Below, one piece after another: positions 1 to 8,411 of a DNA stretch of 64,000 nt (positions are counted from its first letter, which is position 1; the number at the start of each line of letters is the position of its first letter). A program made the position numbers and the translations under genes. Origin of the DNA: Nitrospirota bacterium (lineage in GTDB: Bacteria > Nitrospirota > Thermodesulfovibrionia > Thermodesulfovibrionales > JdFR-88); assembly GCA_021813405.1 (NCBI GenBank), contig JAKAKS010000018.1:18224-82223 (forward strand), written 5' to 3'. The notes beneath the pieces were generated by a model. That model saw nothing but the letters and a program-made list of their open reading frames with translations, ran no database searches and was not told the origin of the DNA.

Positions 1-365
1 ATCCCGAACTGCCGCAGGTGTACAGGAAAATCGGGCAGCCGGTGCTTATACCCGGAGACATGGGAAGGGTTTCATTTGTGCTGGCTGGCAATGAAAAGGC
101 TATGCATGAGACCTGGGGCTCTACATGCCATGGCGCCGGAAGGGTGCTTTCCAGGCACGAGGCCATAAGAAGGGCAAAGGGAAGGTCCATTTACCGCGAA
201 CTGGAGGACAAGGGGATCGTGGTAATGTCCGCGGGCCGGGAAACGCTGGCCGAGGAGATGTCCGAGGCCTATAAGGACGTGGCAAACGTGGTGGACGTTG
301 TGGACAAGGCCGGTATATCGAGGAAGGTTGCCAGGCTAAGGCCGATGGCCGTGGTTAAGGGGTGA
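1..365 (+). CDS. rtcB: RNA-splicing ligase RtcB, C-terminal part (cut by window start)
   Basis: The frame is open from the first bases and ends in TGA, so only the C-terminal ~120 residues are present. RtcB joins 2',3'-cyclic phosphate (or 3'-phosphate) and 5'-OH RNA ends using GTP and Mn2+ in tRNA or RNA repair. The segment GSTCHGAGRV holds the His that is guanylylated in the family, followed by SAGRETLAEE and the usual C-terminal end PMAVVKG. The GTG codon at 18 is internal, not a start. The gene overlaps the convergent acetylation gene by 30 bp. Family assignment is secure; the N-terminal metal ligands lie outside the window. Confidence 0.93.
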   Translation, partial: PELPQVYRKIGQPVLIPGDMGRVSFVLAGNEKAMHETWGSTCHGAGRVLSRHEAIRRAKGRSIYRELEDKGIVVMSAGRETLAEEMSEAYKDVANVVDVVDKAGISRKVARLRPMAVVKG

Positions 366-1553
366 AGGCGCTTCAGTTGAAAGGTGTTTCACGGCATCAT
401 CAAGGAATGCCTTGATGTACGGGCTGGAAAAGGCGGCCTCATTAATCTCCAGCAAAACGGCATCCTTGCTGAAAAAATCGCGGTCCCAATCAATGGTTTG
501 AGTCCTGTGGTCTATGGCCTGCGCGCGGAATTCGGTCTCCCGGGCAATGTCCTGCGGAAATGTCCAAAGGTCGCGCCTGTAATAATAATAAAAATCTATT
601 GAGCTGAAACTGTGGGCAAGATTAAGCAGCACAAGGACGATATGGCTGAAGCTGTCGCCAACCATGGCAATGCTGCACCTGGATATTTTTCCACCCGGCA
701 GGACCGTTTTGAAATCCGGATAGGGAACCTTGTAATTATAAGGAGGCATCGCAAGGTTCAGCCCATCGGCCAGGTCCCGGTCGGACCCGTCGCCATCTTC
801 CGGCCTGCTGCTCACTCTTATGCCATCCCATGAGATATTGGCAAGGCGCATCCCTTTGAGCCGTCCCACCTCGTTTACCAGTTCGCGCACTGTGTAAGAG
901 GCCCCAAGGTAATTCCAGTGGGTCCCCCCGCGGCAGAAAAGGGGTAGTGAAATCCCCATTTTTGCGTTCCGGGTGATTCTGGCCCCGTCCACATAATCAA
1001 TCCCGTATTGCCTGAACAGGGCGGTCATTATATCGTAATCCCTTTGCGCCCCGGTTTTCCTTTCCATGAATTCGTCCGGGATATACTCCGGGTAAACCGA
1101 TGCCTTGCTGGGAGATATCAGCACAAGAAAAGCCACCCCGCGCTTTTTAAAAAGCGACTTCACAAGGGCGATCTCCTTTGCAAGGTTATTGGCATTATCC
1201 GCGCTCATGGCGGGCATTAAATTGCAATAGTCCTTTATATAGTCCAGTTCGTACAGCCAGTCCTGTTTGCCGATTACGATATTTTCCATATAGGATTTTT
1301 TGAAGAGCCAGTAGTAGAGCTGATCGCAAAACAGTATGTATTGCCTGCGGAACGGAAAGCCACCGCCAAATCCCTTGCTGAAACCGGCCTGGAACGTTCC
1401 GGCAAGCCATGACTTGGCAGTAGGCAGGGTGGACGTGGAAGGCCTTTCAAAAACAAATCGCGCCGCGGCCAGCGCCCCTGGCAGCGCCAGAAGAAGCAGA
1501 AACAGGCACAGGATGGCAGCATGGGCCTTCTGTTTTTTTAAAAAATCTGCCAC
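336..1553 (-). CDS. AlgX/AlgJ-like SGNH acetyltransferase partner
   Basis: 405 residues with an N-terminal signal or anchor segment (about residues 10-32) and an extracytoplasmic SGNH-like domain of the AlgX/AlgJ type, which passes acetyl groups to an exported polysaccharide. Visible motifs are VLISPSKASVYP, a GGTHWNYLG block (His equivalent) and MVGDSFSH with the presumed Ser. The canonical DxH pair appears here as GTH, so the usual Asp is Gly; some AlgX-related branches may share this. The start is GTG, just after the stop of the MBOAT gene, so the two are co-transcribed. The polymer acetylated is unknown: no polymerase genes are in view. Confidence 0.8.
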   Translation of the reverse strand: MADFLKKQKAHAAILCLFLLLLALPGALAAARFVFERPSTSTLPTAKSWLAGTFQAGFSKGFGGGFPFRRQYILFCDQLYYWLFKKSYMENIVIGKQDWLYELDYIKDYCNLMPAMSADNANNLAKEIALVKSLFKKRGVAFLVLISPSKASVYPEYIPDEFMERKTGAQRDYDIMTALFRQYGIDYVDGARITRNAKMGISLPLFCRGGTHWNYLGASYTVRELVNEVGRLKGMRLANISWDGIRVSSRPEDGDGSDRDLADGLNLAMPPYNYKVPYPDFKTVLPGGKISRCSIAMVGDSFSHIVLVLLNLAHSFSSIDFYYYYRRDLWTFPQDIARETEFRAQAIDHRTQTIDWDRDFFSKDAVLLEINEAAFSSPYIKAFLDDAVKHLSTEAPSPLNHGHRP

Positions 1554-1556
1554 TGG

Positions 1557-2969
1557 TCAAAACCTGAAATACAGGAAAGGATGAAATGATGTCATGGATA
1601 TCTTCCCTATGGAGATGAAGCAGAGCAGGAATGCCCCCGCCAGTTCAAGTTCTTTGTTCCAGGCGATGCCCCTGAATTTATCCGCGGCCCGTTCATAGAA
1701 ACGAAACCCCGGCAAAAAGGCCATCACAAGCCCGGCGGACGCAAAAAAAACAGTCTGCGCCCCCGTATATACCAGGTCTCCGCCGCGGTCAAATGGGTTT
1801 AAAAGGGCGCGGATATAATATCCGGCCTGCGCGATGTCCGCCGAGCGGAAGATGGCCCACCCGATAAGCAGAAAGAAGAAAGTGAATGCCGTGTTGAGGG
1901 CGCGCGGCAGTTTCTTTTGCAAGTTCGCCCAAAAAAGCCTGTCTGCTATGAGAAACGTGCCATGATATGCGCCCCATGCCACGAAGGTCCAGTTGGCGCC
2001 GTGCCATAACCCGGAGATAAGAAAACAGAGCCAAAGGTTGAAATAGACGCGGTATTTGGGTACCCTGTTGCCGCCCAATGGGATGTAAAGGTAATCGCGA
2101 ATCCAGGTGGAAAGCGATATGTGCCACCGCCTCCAGAATTCCGTGAAATTGGCCGCTATGTAAGGCGCGTTGAAGTTTTCCGGGATGCGGAAGCCCATCA
2201 TCCTGCATATGCCGATGGCCATATCGGAGTACCCGGAGAAATCAAAATATATCTGAAGCGCAAAGCAGATTACGCCGGCCCATGCGTTATAAAAACCAAG
2301 CCCGGAATGCGGTAGTTTGAATATCCGGTCTACGGCCTCCCCAAGCGAGTCCGCTATGAGGACTTTTTTTGCAAGCCCGAAACCGAATCTTGCAAGCCCG
2401 GCGCTGATATTTTCGGCCATGTGGGGCCTGTCTTCCAATTGGCCTGCTATATCATGATATTTAATGATCGGGCCTGAAAGCAGTTTCGGAAACAAAAATA
2501 CGTAAAGAAGATATGTGTCCAGCCTTGGGGACGGCTTGCCTGTTTGCCGGTAGATGTCCACAGTGTAGGTGATCTTCTCAAAGACAATGAACGACACCCC
2601 AATGGGCAGCGCTATCCTGGCCAGCGTTAGCGGCGCCATTCCAAATACGGCGATAGCCTTGCCCATATTTGAAACGAAGAAGTTGGCGTACTTGAAATAG
2701 GCAAGTATGCCTGTGTTCTGGATAACCGAAATAGCTGTGAATGCCTTCCTTGCGCCAGTGGTTTGGCTTTTATAAATCAGATTGCCAAGATACCAGTCGA
2801 TGATTCCGGAAATAATGACCACCAGGATAAATTCCGGCGCACCCCATGCGTAAAAAAGAACACTGGCCGCAAGCGCCGCGGTGTTCCGTAGTTTTTTGCC
2901 TGATAGAAAGTACAGGGCCAGAAAGACTGGCAGGAACAGAAAAAGGAATAAAGGCGAGTTAAAAAGCAT
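1557..2969 (-). CDS. MBOAT family O-acyltransferase (AlgI-like)
   Basis: 470 residues, polytopic membrane protein. Family signatures are FWRRWHISLSTWIRDYLY and the SGLWHGANWTF block containing the invariant active-site His. AlgI-type proteins move acetyl groups across the inner membrane and deliver them to an AlgJ/AlgX partner, which is the next gene downstream 3 bp away. Length matches the family. The ATG has no Shine-Dalgarno sequence; an extended -10 box sits 5 nt upstream, so the mRNA may start at the ATG. Specific polymer not determinable. Confidence 0.93.
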   Translation of the reverse strand: MLFNSPLFLFLFLPVFLALYFLSGKKLRNTAALAASVLFYAWGAPEFILVVIISGIIDWYLGNLIYKSQTTGARKAFTAISVIQNTGILAYFKYANFFVSNMGKAIAVFGMAPLTLARIALPIGVSFIVFEKITYTVDIYRQTGKPSPRLDTYLLYVFLFPKLLSGPIIKYHDIAGQLEDRPHMAENISAGLARFGFGLAKKVLIADSLGEAVDRIFKLPHSGLGFYNAWAGVICFALQIYFDFSGYSDMAIGICRMMGFRIPENFNAPYIAANFTEFWRRWHISLSTWIRDYLYIPLGGNRVPKYRVYFNLWLCFLISGLWHGANWTFVAWGAYHGTFLIADRLFWANLQKKLPRALNTAFTFFFLLIGWAIFRSADIAQAGYYIRALLNPFDRGGDLVYTGAQTVFFASAGLVMAFLPGFRFYERAADKFRGIAWNKELELAGAFLLCFISIGKISMTSFHPFLYFRF

Positions 2970-2974
2970 CGTTC

Positions 2975-2983
2975 ATTTTAACA
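2975..2983 (-). promoter_or_regulatory. Extended -10 box immediately before algI-like start
   Basis: On the minus strand the sequence reads TGTTAAAAT followed by GAACG and the ATG. The TGn extension is present, and the hexamer ends 5 nt before the start codon. Standard spacing puts the transcription start at or next to the ATG. No ribosome site is visible. Confidence 0.5.
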
Positions 2984-3042
2984 AAACAGCTGCGCGTGAT
3001 TCATTGCGCTTCCTTTTTGGTTTATAATCTGGCGAAGGTGCC

Positions 3043-3594
3043 ATGCCAATTACAGTACACGGCGAAAAGATAACAGGCGGGAAAACAATCAGGGTGGTTG
3101 AGGGCGATATAACCACGCGCGACGTGGACGCTATCGTGAACGCGGCTAACCGCCATCTCCAGCACGGCGGCGGTGTTGCCGGGGCCATCGTGCGGGCCGG
3201 CGGATATTCCATACAGGAAGAAAGCGGCAGGATAGGCTATGTGGAGACAGGGAGCGCCGCAATTACCGGGGCTGGCAGGCTTCCGGCAAGGTTTGTTATA
3301 CATGCTGTTGGCCCAAGAATGGGGGAAGGCGGAGAGGATGCAAAGCTGAAAAACGCGGTCCAATCCACTCTGGAGCTTGCCTCAAAAAAAGGCCTGAAAA
3401 GTATTTCAATGCCGGCCATCAGCAGCGGCATATACGGCTTTCCAAAGGACAGGTGCGCCAATATACTGGTGAATACAGCCGCCGGTTTTCTGAAATCCAA
3501 TCCGCATACAAGCCTTGAAATGATAGAATTCTGCCTCTTCGACCAGGCCACGGCCAGGCTTTTCCTGCGGGAACTTCAAAAGGTTTCCGCCTGA
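3043..3594 (+). CDS. Macro domain protein (ADP-ribose binding / deacetylation type)
   Basis: 183 residues, a single macrodomain. The N-terminal VVEGDITTRDVDAIVNAAN is the diagnostic ADP-ribose-binding strand and loop; HGGGVAGAIVRAGG and the phosphate loop SSGIYGFPKD follow. Such proteins bind ADP-ribose or hydrolyse O-acetyl-ADP-ribose or mono-ADP-ribosyl esters; which activity applies here is not visible. A TATAAT at 3023-3028 and a GAAGG ribosome site precede the ATG. It is divergent from the acetylation operon and followed by the amidase gene. Confidence 0.93.
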   Translation: MPITVHGEKITGGKTIRVVEGDITTRDVDAIVNAANRHLQHGGGVAGAIVRAGGYSIQEESGRIGYVETGSAAITGAGRLPARFVIHAVGPRMGEGGEDAKLKNAVQSTLELASKKGLKSISMPAISSGIYGFPKDRCANILVNTAAGFLKSNPHTSLEMIEFCLFDQATARLFLRELQKVSA

Positions 3595-3754
3595 TGTTGC
3601 GCGGCCCTCAAAAAGTCTGCTGTCCAAAAGAAGGAAGATAATGCTTGAAAAATGCTGGGCTTTTGTATATATTGTTGTAAAACGTAAGTAGAACAATATG
3701 TTAAAGAGTAAAGTTCAAGAAGTCCTTGAGAAAAACCCGCCAGGCGGGCCGGTA

Positions 3755-4996
3755 ATGCTAAAAACCCGCTGGAAGGCTCTCCTTGCCGCTTCGGTTTTGA
3801 TATTGATTTCCTGGTTGCCGGGGATTTCATCGGCGGGTGAGATAACCAATATCGCACTGGGCAATGAGGACGGCATTTCAGGGCTGGTAATTGAGACTTC
3901 ATGCCCGGTACGCTTTACGGAGCACAGGCTTCATAACCCCGAAAGATCGTATCTGGATATTTACGGCGTTTCCATTGCGCAGGACAGCAAAATCAAAAAA
4001 GAGTTCGGTTTACAAGGGCTGTTTACCAGGGCAAGAATAGCTCAGTTCAACAGGGGCACAGTGCGGATTGTATTCGACTGCAAGAGGCTGGTAAAACTGA
4101 AAGCCCGGCAGCTTTCAGACCGCCAGGGCTTATTTATCGAACTGCCGGGGCAGGACGTGCCAGTTGTCAAAGATGCCGCGCAGGCCGCGCCCGTGCAGGC
4201 CGCTGTTGTTAAAAAGACCGTGGCCGAGAAGACATCCTATGAAAATGATGGCGAACTGGCCAAAAAAATAATTCACATGCCTGGACATCACCGGTTCAGG
4301 ATCATTATAGACCCTGGCCATGGCGGCAAGGACCCAGGCACAAGCGGTGATGACGGCCACCACGAAAAGCAATACACACTTGCAATAGCCGGAAAGCTTG
4401 CCTCCATACTTCGGAAAGACCCGCGGTATAAAGTATTTATGACAAGGGATGCTGATTATTTTGTAACGCTGGACAACAGGACGCTGATGGCCAACCGGGA
4501 CCGCGCCGATATTTTTGTGTCCATACACATCAACTGGAGTTCCGACCGTGCCACGCGTGGCATAACCACCTATTTCCTTAACTGGACGAACGATGCGGAA
4601 GCAAACAGAGTGGCTGCCAGGGAGAACTTCATATCGGCCAAAAGGATGCGGGCCGCCAGGACGGAGGTTGGCTCAATCCTTGCCTCTCTTCAGCTTGATG
4701 CAAAAAGGGACGAATCGCTAAGGCTGGCCAACTACATAGAAAACTCGGTGGCCAGGTCCGTTCAGCTCTATCACCCTGAAGAACCAAGGCTGGGGGTGAA
4801 AGAGGCCCTTTTTTACGTGCTGGTGGGCGACAAGATGCCCGCCGTGCTTGTAGAGTGTTCCTTCCTCTCTAACCGCAGGGACGAGCAGCTCCTTCAGAAA
4901 GCCTCCTATATCAACGAGGTTGCAAAAGGCATAGCCGCCGGGATAAACAATTATTTTACAAAGCAAGCGATTCCGGAAGACCTGGCGCAAAGGTAA
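3755..4996 (+). CDS. N-acetylmuramoyl-L-alanine amidase with AMIN domain (AmiC-like)
   Basis: 413 residues from the ATG at 3755, chosen because a signal peptide (Lys/Arg, then a hydrophobic run ending near ISSAG) follows at once; an in-frame ATG at 3698 would add 19 residues before it. An AMIN domain (about 28-115) targets the protein to peptidoglycan. A linker leads to an Amidase_3 zinc domain (about 185-405): DPGHGGKDPG (His ligand), HHEKQYTL (Glu ligand), SIHIN (His ligand) and VECSFLSN (catalytic Glu). It cleaves the MurNAc-L-Ala bond in the periplasm, typically at cell separation. The inverted repeat CCCGCC/GGCGGG at 3736-3748 lies between the two candidate starts. Confidence 0.92.
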   Translation: MLKTRWKALLAASVLILISWLPGISSAGEITNIALGNEDGISGLVIETSCPVRFTEHRLHNPERSYLDIYGVSIAQDSKIKKEFGLQGLFTRARIAQFNRGTVRIVFDCKRLVKLKARQLSDRQGLFIELPGQDVPVVKDAAQAAPVQAAVVKKTVAEKTSYENDGELAKKIIHMPGHHRFRIIIDPGHGGKDPGTSGDDGHHEKQYTLAIAGKLASILRKDPRYKVFMTRDADYFVTLDNRTLMANRDRADIFVSIHINWSSDRATRGITTYFLNWTNDAEANRVAARENFISAKRMRAARTEVGSILASLQLDAKRDESLRLANYIENSVARSVQLYHPEEPRLGVKEALFYVLVGDKMPAVLVECSFLSNRRDEQLLQKASYINEVAKGIAAGINNYFTKQAIPEDLAQR

Positions 4997-5046
4997 CTGG
5001 CTTCAGATAGCCCAACTGCCGGCTTTTCATATAAAATAAAAATATA

Positions 5047-6669
5047 TTGATCGAGGCGGACCTGTTAATTCGCGGCGGGCTGGTTTATGACGGCAGCGGT
5101 GCTTCTGCCGTAGAGGCGGGTATTGCCATAAAAGACGGCAAAATCCTTTCCATCAGCCCGCAATATACAGGCAAGAATTCAGATGTGTCCCCGCGAGAAG
5201 TGCTGGACGCAGGCGGCCTGACAGTTACCCCCGGATTCATAGACGTTCACAGCCACTCGGATTTTACCCTGCTTGCGGACCCTCAGGCGGCGGAAGGCAA
5301 GCTTTTCCAAGGTGTCACAACGGAGGTAAACGGCAATTGCGGCATGTCCGGAGGGCCGCTTTATGGCCCCGCCCTGGAACGGCGTGAGTCCGAATTCCGG
5401 GAACTGGGCATAAAGCCGCGCTGGAACACGTTGTCAGAGTTTCTGGGGCTTATTGAAGCCACACAGCCGTACATGAATTTCGCCACTCTTGCCGGCCATG
5501 GGAATATCAGGGGCTCGGTTGCGGGCTATGCCGACATCCCCACGCCTGATGAATCCTCCATGGCAAAGATGCTTTCTCTTATGAGGGAAGCGGTAAAGGA
5601 AGGGGCGATAGGGCTGTCTTCCGGGCTTATCTATCCTCCGGGCGTTTACAGCGCAACTGAAGAACTGTGCCGCCTGGCGGAGGCTGGCAGCCAGGCCGCG
5701 CGGCAGGGCGGTAAAAACTTTCTTTATAACACGCATATGCGCAGCGAGGGCGGCAGGCTTATCGAGGCGCTTGAAGAGGCGGTCACGATAGGCAGGGCCG
5801 CTGGCGCGCTGAACGTGTCCCATTTCAAGACCTCCGGGCCGGACAACTGGCCGAAGCTTGGCAAGGCAATAGAAACGCTTGATAATGCCAGAGCATCCGG
5901 GCTGAAGACCACGGCGGACCGGTATCCATACACGGCAGCATCCACAGATCTAGACATAATGCTTCCAAACTGGGCCTATGAGGGCGGCGCGGCAGCAGAG
6001 CTTGCCAGGCTGAAAGACCCCGTAACAGCCAAAAGGATAACGGAAGAGGTGCTGGCGAATAAACCACGCTGGCACACTGCATACGTTTCAAGCACGCCCT
6101 GTGAGGCCGACAGGTGGATGGAAGGCAAGAACCTGGAAGAGATAGCCGCCAGAACCGGCGAGGCCCCGGTTAAAACCCTGTTTGGAATCATAATCAGGAG
6201 CGAGGCCAGGGCGGGCGGCATATTCCATGGGATGAGCGAGGAGAACCTGGAGCGCATTTACGGCCTGCCGTGGGTGATGGTTGGCTCCGACAGTTCGGCC
6301 AGGGCGTTTGCCGGGACAACCGCCGTTGGCAAGCCCCATCCGAGGGCGTTTGGAACCTTCCCCAGGTTCATTAAAAGATATACAATTGAGAAGAGGATAG
6401 TAACTCTAGCCGAGGCGGTCAGAAGGACCACTTCCCTTGCGGCAAACGTCTTCGGGCTGGAGGGCAGGGGGCTTCTGAAACCGGGCCATTCAGCTGATAT
6501 CGCGGTATTCGCCTCAAACGGGCGTTTCTTTGACAACGCTACCTTTGAAGACCCCTACAGGAAAGCTGACGGGCTGGTCCATCTAGTCATTAACGGAAAA
6601 ACAGTGATAAGGGACGGCGCCCTTACCAGGCAGCGGTGCGGCAAGGTGCTCAGGAATGGCCGCGGATAA
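5047..6669 (+). CDS. N-acyl-D-amino-acid deacylase (D-aminoacylase family)
   Basis: 540 residues, amidohydrolase fold. VDVHSHSD gives the two metal His, TTEVNGNCG holds the conserved Cys ligand of the D-aminoacylase family, SHFKTSG a further His, and MVGSDSSA the catalytic Asp. The enzyme hydrolyses N-acyl-D-amino acids to D-amino acid plus carboxylate; the true substrate cannot be read from sequence. TTG is taken as start because the protein begins directly with the family's DLLIRGGLVYDGSG strand. A TATAAA tract lies about 10 nt upstream and there is no clear ribosome site. It overlaps the next gene by 14 bp. Position after a cell-wall amidase allows a role in peptidoglycan-derived D-amino acid recovery (inference). 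Confidence 0.88.
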   Translation: MIEADLLIRGGLVYDGSGASAVEAGIAIKDGKILSISPQYTGKNSDVSPREVLDAGGLTVTPGFIDVHSHSDFTLLADPQAAEGKLFQGVTTEVNGNCGMSGGPLYGPALERRESEFRELGIKPRWNTLSEFLGLIEATQPYMNFATLAGHGNIRGSVAGYADIPTPDESSMAKMLSLMREAVKEGAIGLSSGLIYPPGVYSATEELCRLAEAGSQAARQGGKNFLYNTHMRSEGGRLIEALEEAVTIGRAAGALNVSHFKTSGPDNWPKLGKAIETLDNARASGLKTTADRYPYTAASTDLDIMLPNWAYEGGAAAELARLKDPVTAKRITEEVLANKPRWHTAYVSSTPCEADRWMEGKNLEEIAARTGEAPVKTLFGIIIRSEARAGGIFHGMSEENLERIYGLPWVMVGSDSSARAFAGTTAVGKPHPRAFGTFPRFIKRYTIEKRIVTLAEAVRRTTSLAANVFGLEGRGLLKPGHSADIAVFASNGRFFDNATFEDPYRKADGLVHLVINGKTVIRDGALTRQRCGKVLRNGRG

Positions 6670-7378
6670 CCCGCCGTTAATCGGCATTACGGTGGACCTG
6701 GATGAAAGCGAAAACGGAAAAACATTCCTTTTCAGCTTAAAAACTTCATACGCCGATGCTGTCCGGCAATTCGGGGGCGTGCCCGTGCTCCTGCCCGTGA
6801 CATGCAGCCCGGATATGTATTTCGGGCGGCTGGACGCGATTTTGATACCGGGCGGCGGAGACCTCCCCGCTAGGGCATACGGCGAAAAGGAAAAATTCCC
6901 GGAGAAAAAAATGAGAATCTCTGAAAAGAGAGTGGAGTTTGAGATGGGGCTTGTAAGGAGGGCCTGGCTGGAGAAAAAACCACTGCTTGCCATCTGTTAC
7001 GGGATGCAGATGGTAAATGTGGCCCTTGGGGGCTCGCTTTATCAGGACCTTGAGGGTGCCAGCCCTAATGAACCGGGCAAGCCAGGCCCGGGCGTGAACC
7101 ACAAGGCCCCGCACCAGGTAATTGTGGAAGGCGGAATAAATTTTTTACCAGAAGGCCGGTTCGATGTGGTAAGCGCCCATCACCAGGGGGTTAAAAAAAC
7201 GGCCCCCGGGCTTTGCACAATAGCCTTTTCCGATGACGGGCTTGTGGAAGCCATCCGGCAGAAAGAGCACCCGTTCTTTGTGGGGGTTCAGTGGCACCCC
7301 GAAAGGGCCCTGGATTCGCCCCTTTCCGCAGCGATATTCGGTTCGTTTATAAGGGCGGCGTATGAAAACAGAGCCTAG
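6656..7378 (+). CDS. Peptidase C26 / class-I glutamine amidotransferase-like hydrolase (PuuD-like)
   Basis: 240 residues. The nucleophile elbow reads AICYGMQM, with the catalytic Cys, and the distal GVQWHPE carries the His-x-Glu of the class-I amidotransferase triad. The IPGGGDLPARAYGE segment is typical of the gamma-glutamyl-gamma-aminobutyrate hydrolase branch, which cuts gamma-glutamyl amide bonds. It overlaps the D-aminoacylase gene by 14 bp and the permease gene by 17 bp, so the three are one operon. Exact substrate unknown. Confidence 0.87.
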   Translation: MAADNPPLIGITVDLDESENGKTFLFSLKTSYADAVRQFGGVPVLLPVTCSPDMYFGRLDAILIPGGGDLPARAYGEKEKFPEKKMRISEKRVEFEMGLVRRAWLEKKPLLAICYGMQMVNVALGGSLYQDLEGASPNEPGKPGPGVNHKAPHQVIVEGGINFLPEGRFDVVSAHHQGVKKTAPGLCTIAFSDDGLVEAIRQKEHPFFVGVQWHPERALDSPLSAAIFGSFIRAAYENRA

Positions 7379-8411
7379 CAGGTTTTTCTTCTTTACCATC
7401 GGCCTGGCCGCGCTGCTGCTTGGCTGGCTGGTTTTTTCTGTTATAAGGCCTTTCGTATTGCCAATAGCGTGGGCCATTGTCTTTGCAACACTGTTCTATC
7501 CGGTTTATCTGGCTTTTCAAAAATGGCTCCGGTTCAAGGCGTTGGCCTCGCTGGCCACACTGGCACTGATACTGGTGATCCTTATAGGGCCGGTCTCGTA
7601 CTTGTCATACACGCTGGCCAGCGAACTGGCCGTTGTAGTTGGCAAACTGAAATCCGGCCAGATAAGCGTCGGCGCATTGGCCCATACTCCGGCCGCTAAC
7701 AGCATAATAAATTACCTGAAGGGGTTTTTCTTCTTCAGGGATGTGGATTTCGAACAGAAGCTGAACCAGGCGCTTGCCTCACTGGAGGGCTGGCTTGGCG
7801 GCCAGGTAACTGGCGGGGCAAAAAACATTCTTACGGGAATTTTCGATTTCGCTCTTATGGGGTTTTCGGTATTTTTCCTTCTTAAGGACGGGCCGGGGTT
7901 TATTAACAGCCTCAGGGGGTATCTGCCTTTGTCGGACCCCCAGAAGGACAGGCTGATAAAACAGGTAAAGGACATGGTGGTCTCCACGATATTCGGCGGC
8001 GTGGTTGTTGCGCTGGCGGAAGGGCTGACCGGCGGGCTTGCCTTCCTGGCGCTTGGGATGGGGTCGCCCATACTGTGGGGGGCCGGGATATTTATAATGT
8101 CCTTTGTGCCGGTAATTGGCGCTTCCGGAATATGGGTGCCTGTGGCGGCCTGGCTTTTTCTTACAGGTGGAATAGTCAAGGGGATAGCCCTTGTGCTTAG
8201 CGGCATAGTTATAACCGCGGAGGACACCCTTTTAAGGATGGCAATAATCAGCGGAAGGACAAAGATGCACGCGCTCTTGATATTTTTCAGCGTGCTTGGG
8301 GGAATAAACCTTTATGGCGTTATAGGGCTGATACTTGGCCCGCTTACGGTGGCCCTGTTTATCTCGGTATTGGAGATTTTCGGAAACGTGGAAGGAGGCT
8401 TGAATGGTTGA
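7362..8411 (+). CDS. AI-2E family transporter (PerM/YdiK-like)
   Basis: 349 residues with about seven to eight hydrophobic segments: two at the N-terminus, then a soluble stretch, then the membrane-rich C-terminal half. The pattern of a long N-terminal pair, DGPGFINSLRGYLPLSDPQKDRL in the middle and a conserved GILGPLT-like end (LGPLTVALF) marks the AI-2E exporter superfamily. Members export autoinducer-2, or act as ion antiporters, so the cargo is open. It overlaps the genes on both sides (17 bp and 8 bp). Confidence 0.88.
   Translation: MKTEPSRFFFFTIGLAALLLGWLVFSVIRPFVLPIAWAIVFATLFYPVYLAFQKWLRFKALASLATLALILVILIGPVSYLSYTLASELAVVVGKLKSGQISVGALAHTPAANSIINYLKGFFFFRDVDFEQKLNQALASLEGWLGGQVTGGAKNILTGIFDFALMGFSVFFLLKDGPGFINSLRGYLPLSDPQKDRLIKQVKDMVVSTIFGGVVVALAEGLTGGLAFLALGMGSPILWGAGIFIMSFVPVIGASGIWVPVAAWLFLTGGIVKGIALVLSGIVITAEDTLLRMAIISGRTKMHALLIFFSVLGGINLYGVIGLILGPLTVALFISVLEIFGNVEGGLNG

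Noticed and set aside
3698..3754. Earlier start of the amidase
   Set aside because: It would put 19 residues before a clear signal peptide; the later ATG fits export better.
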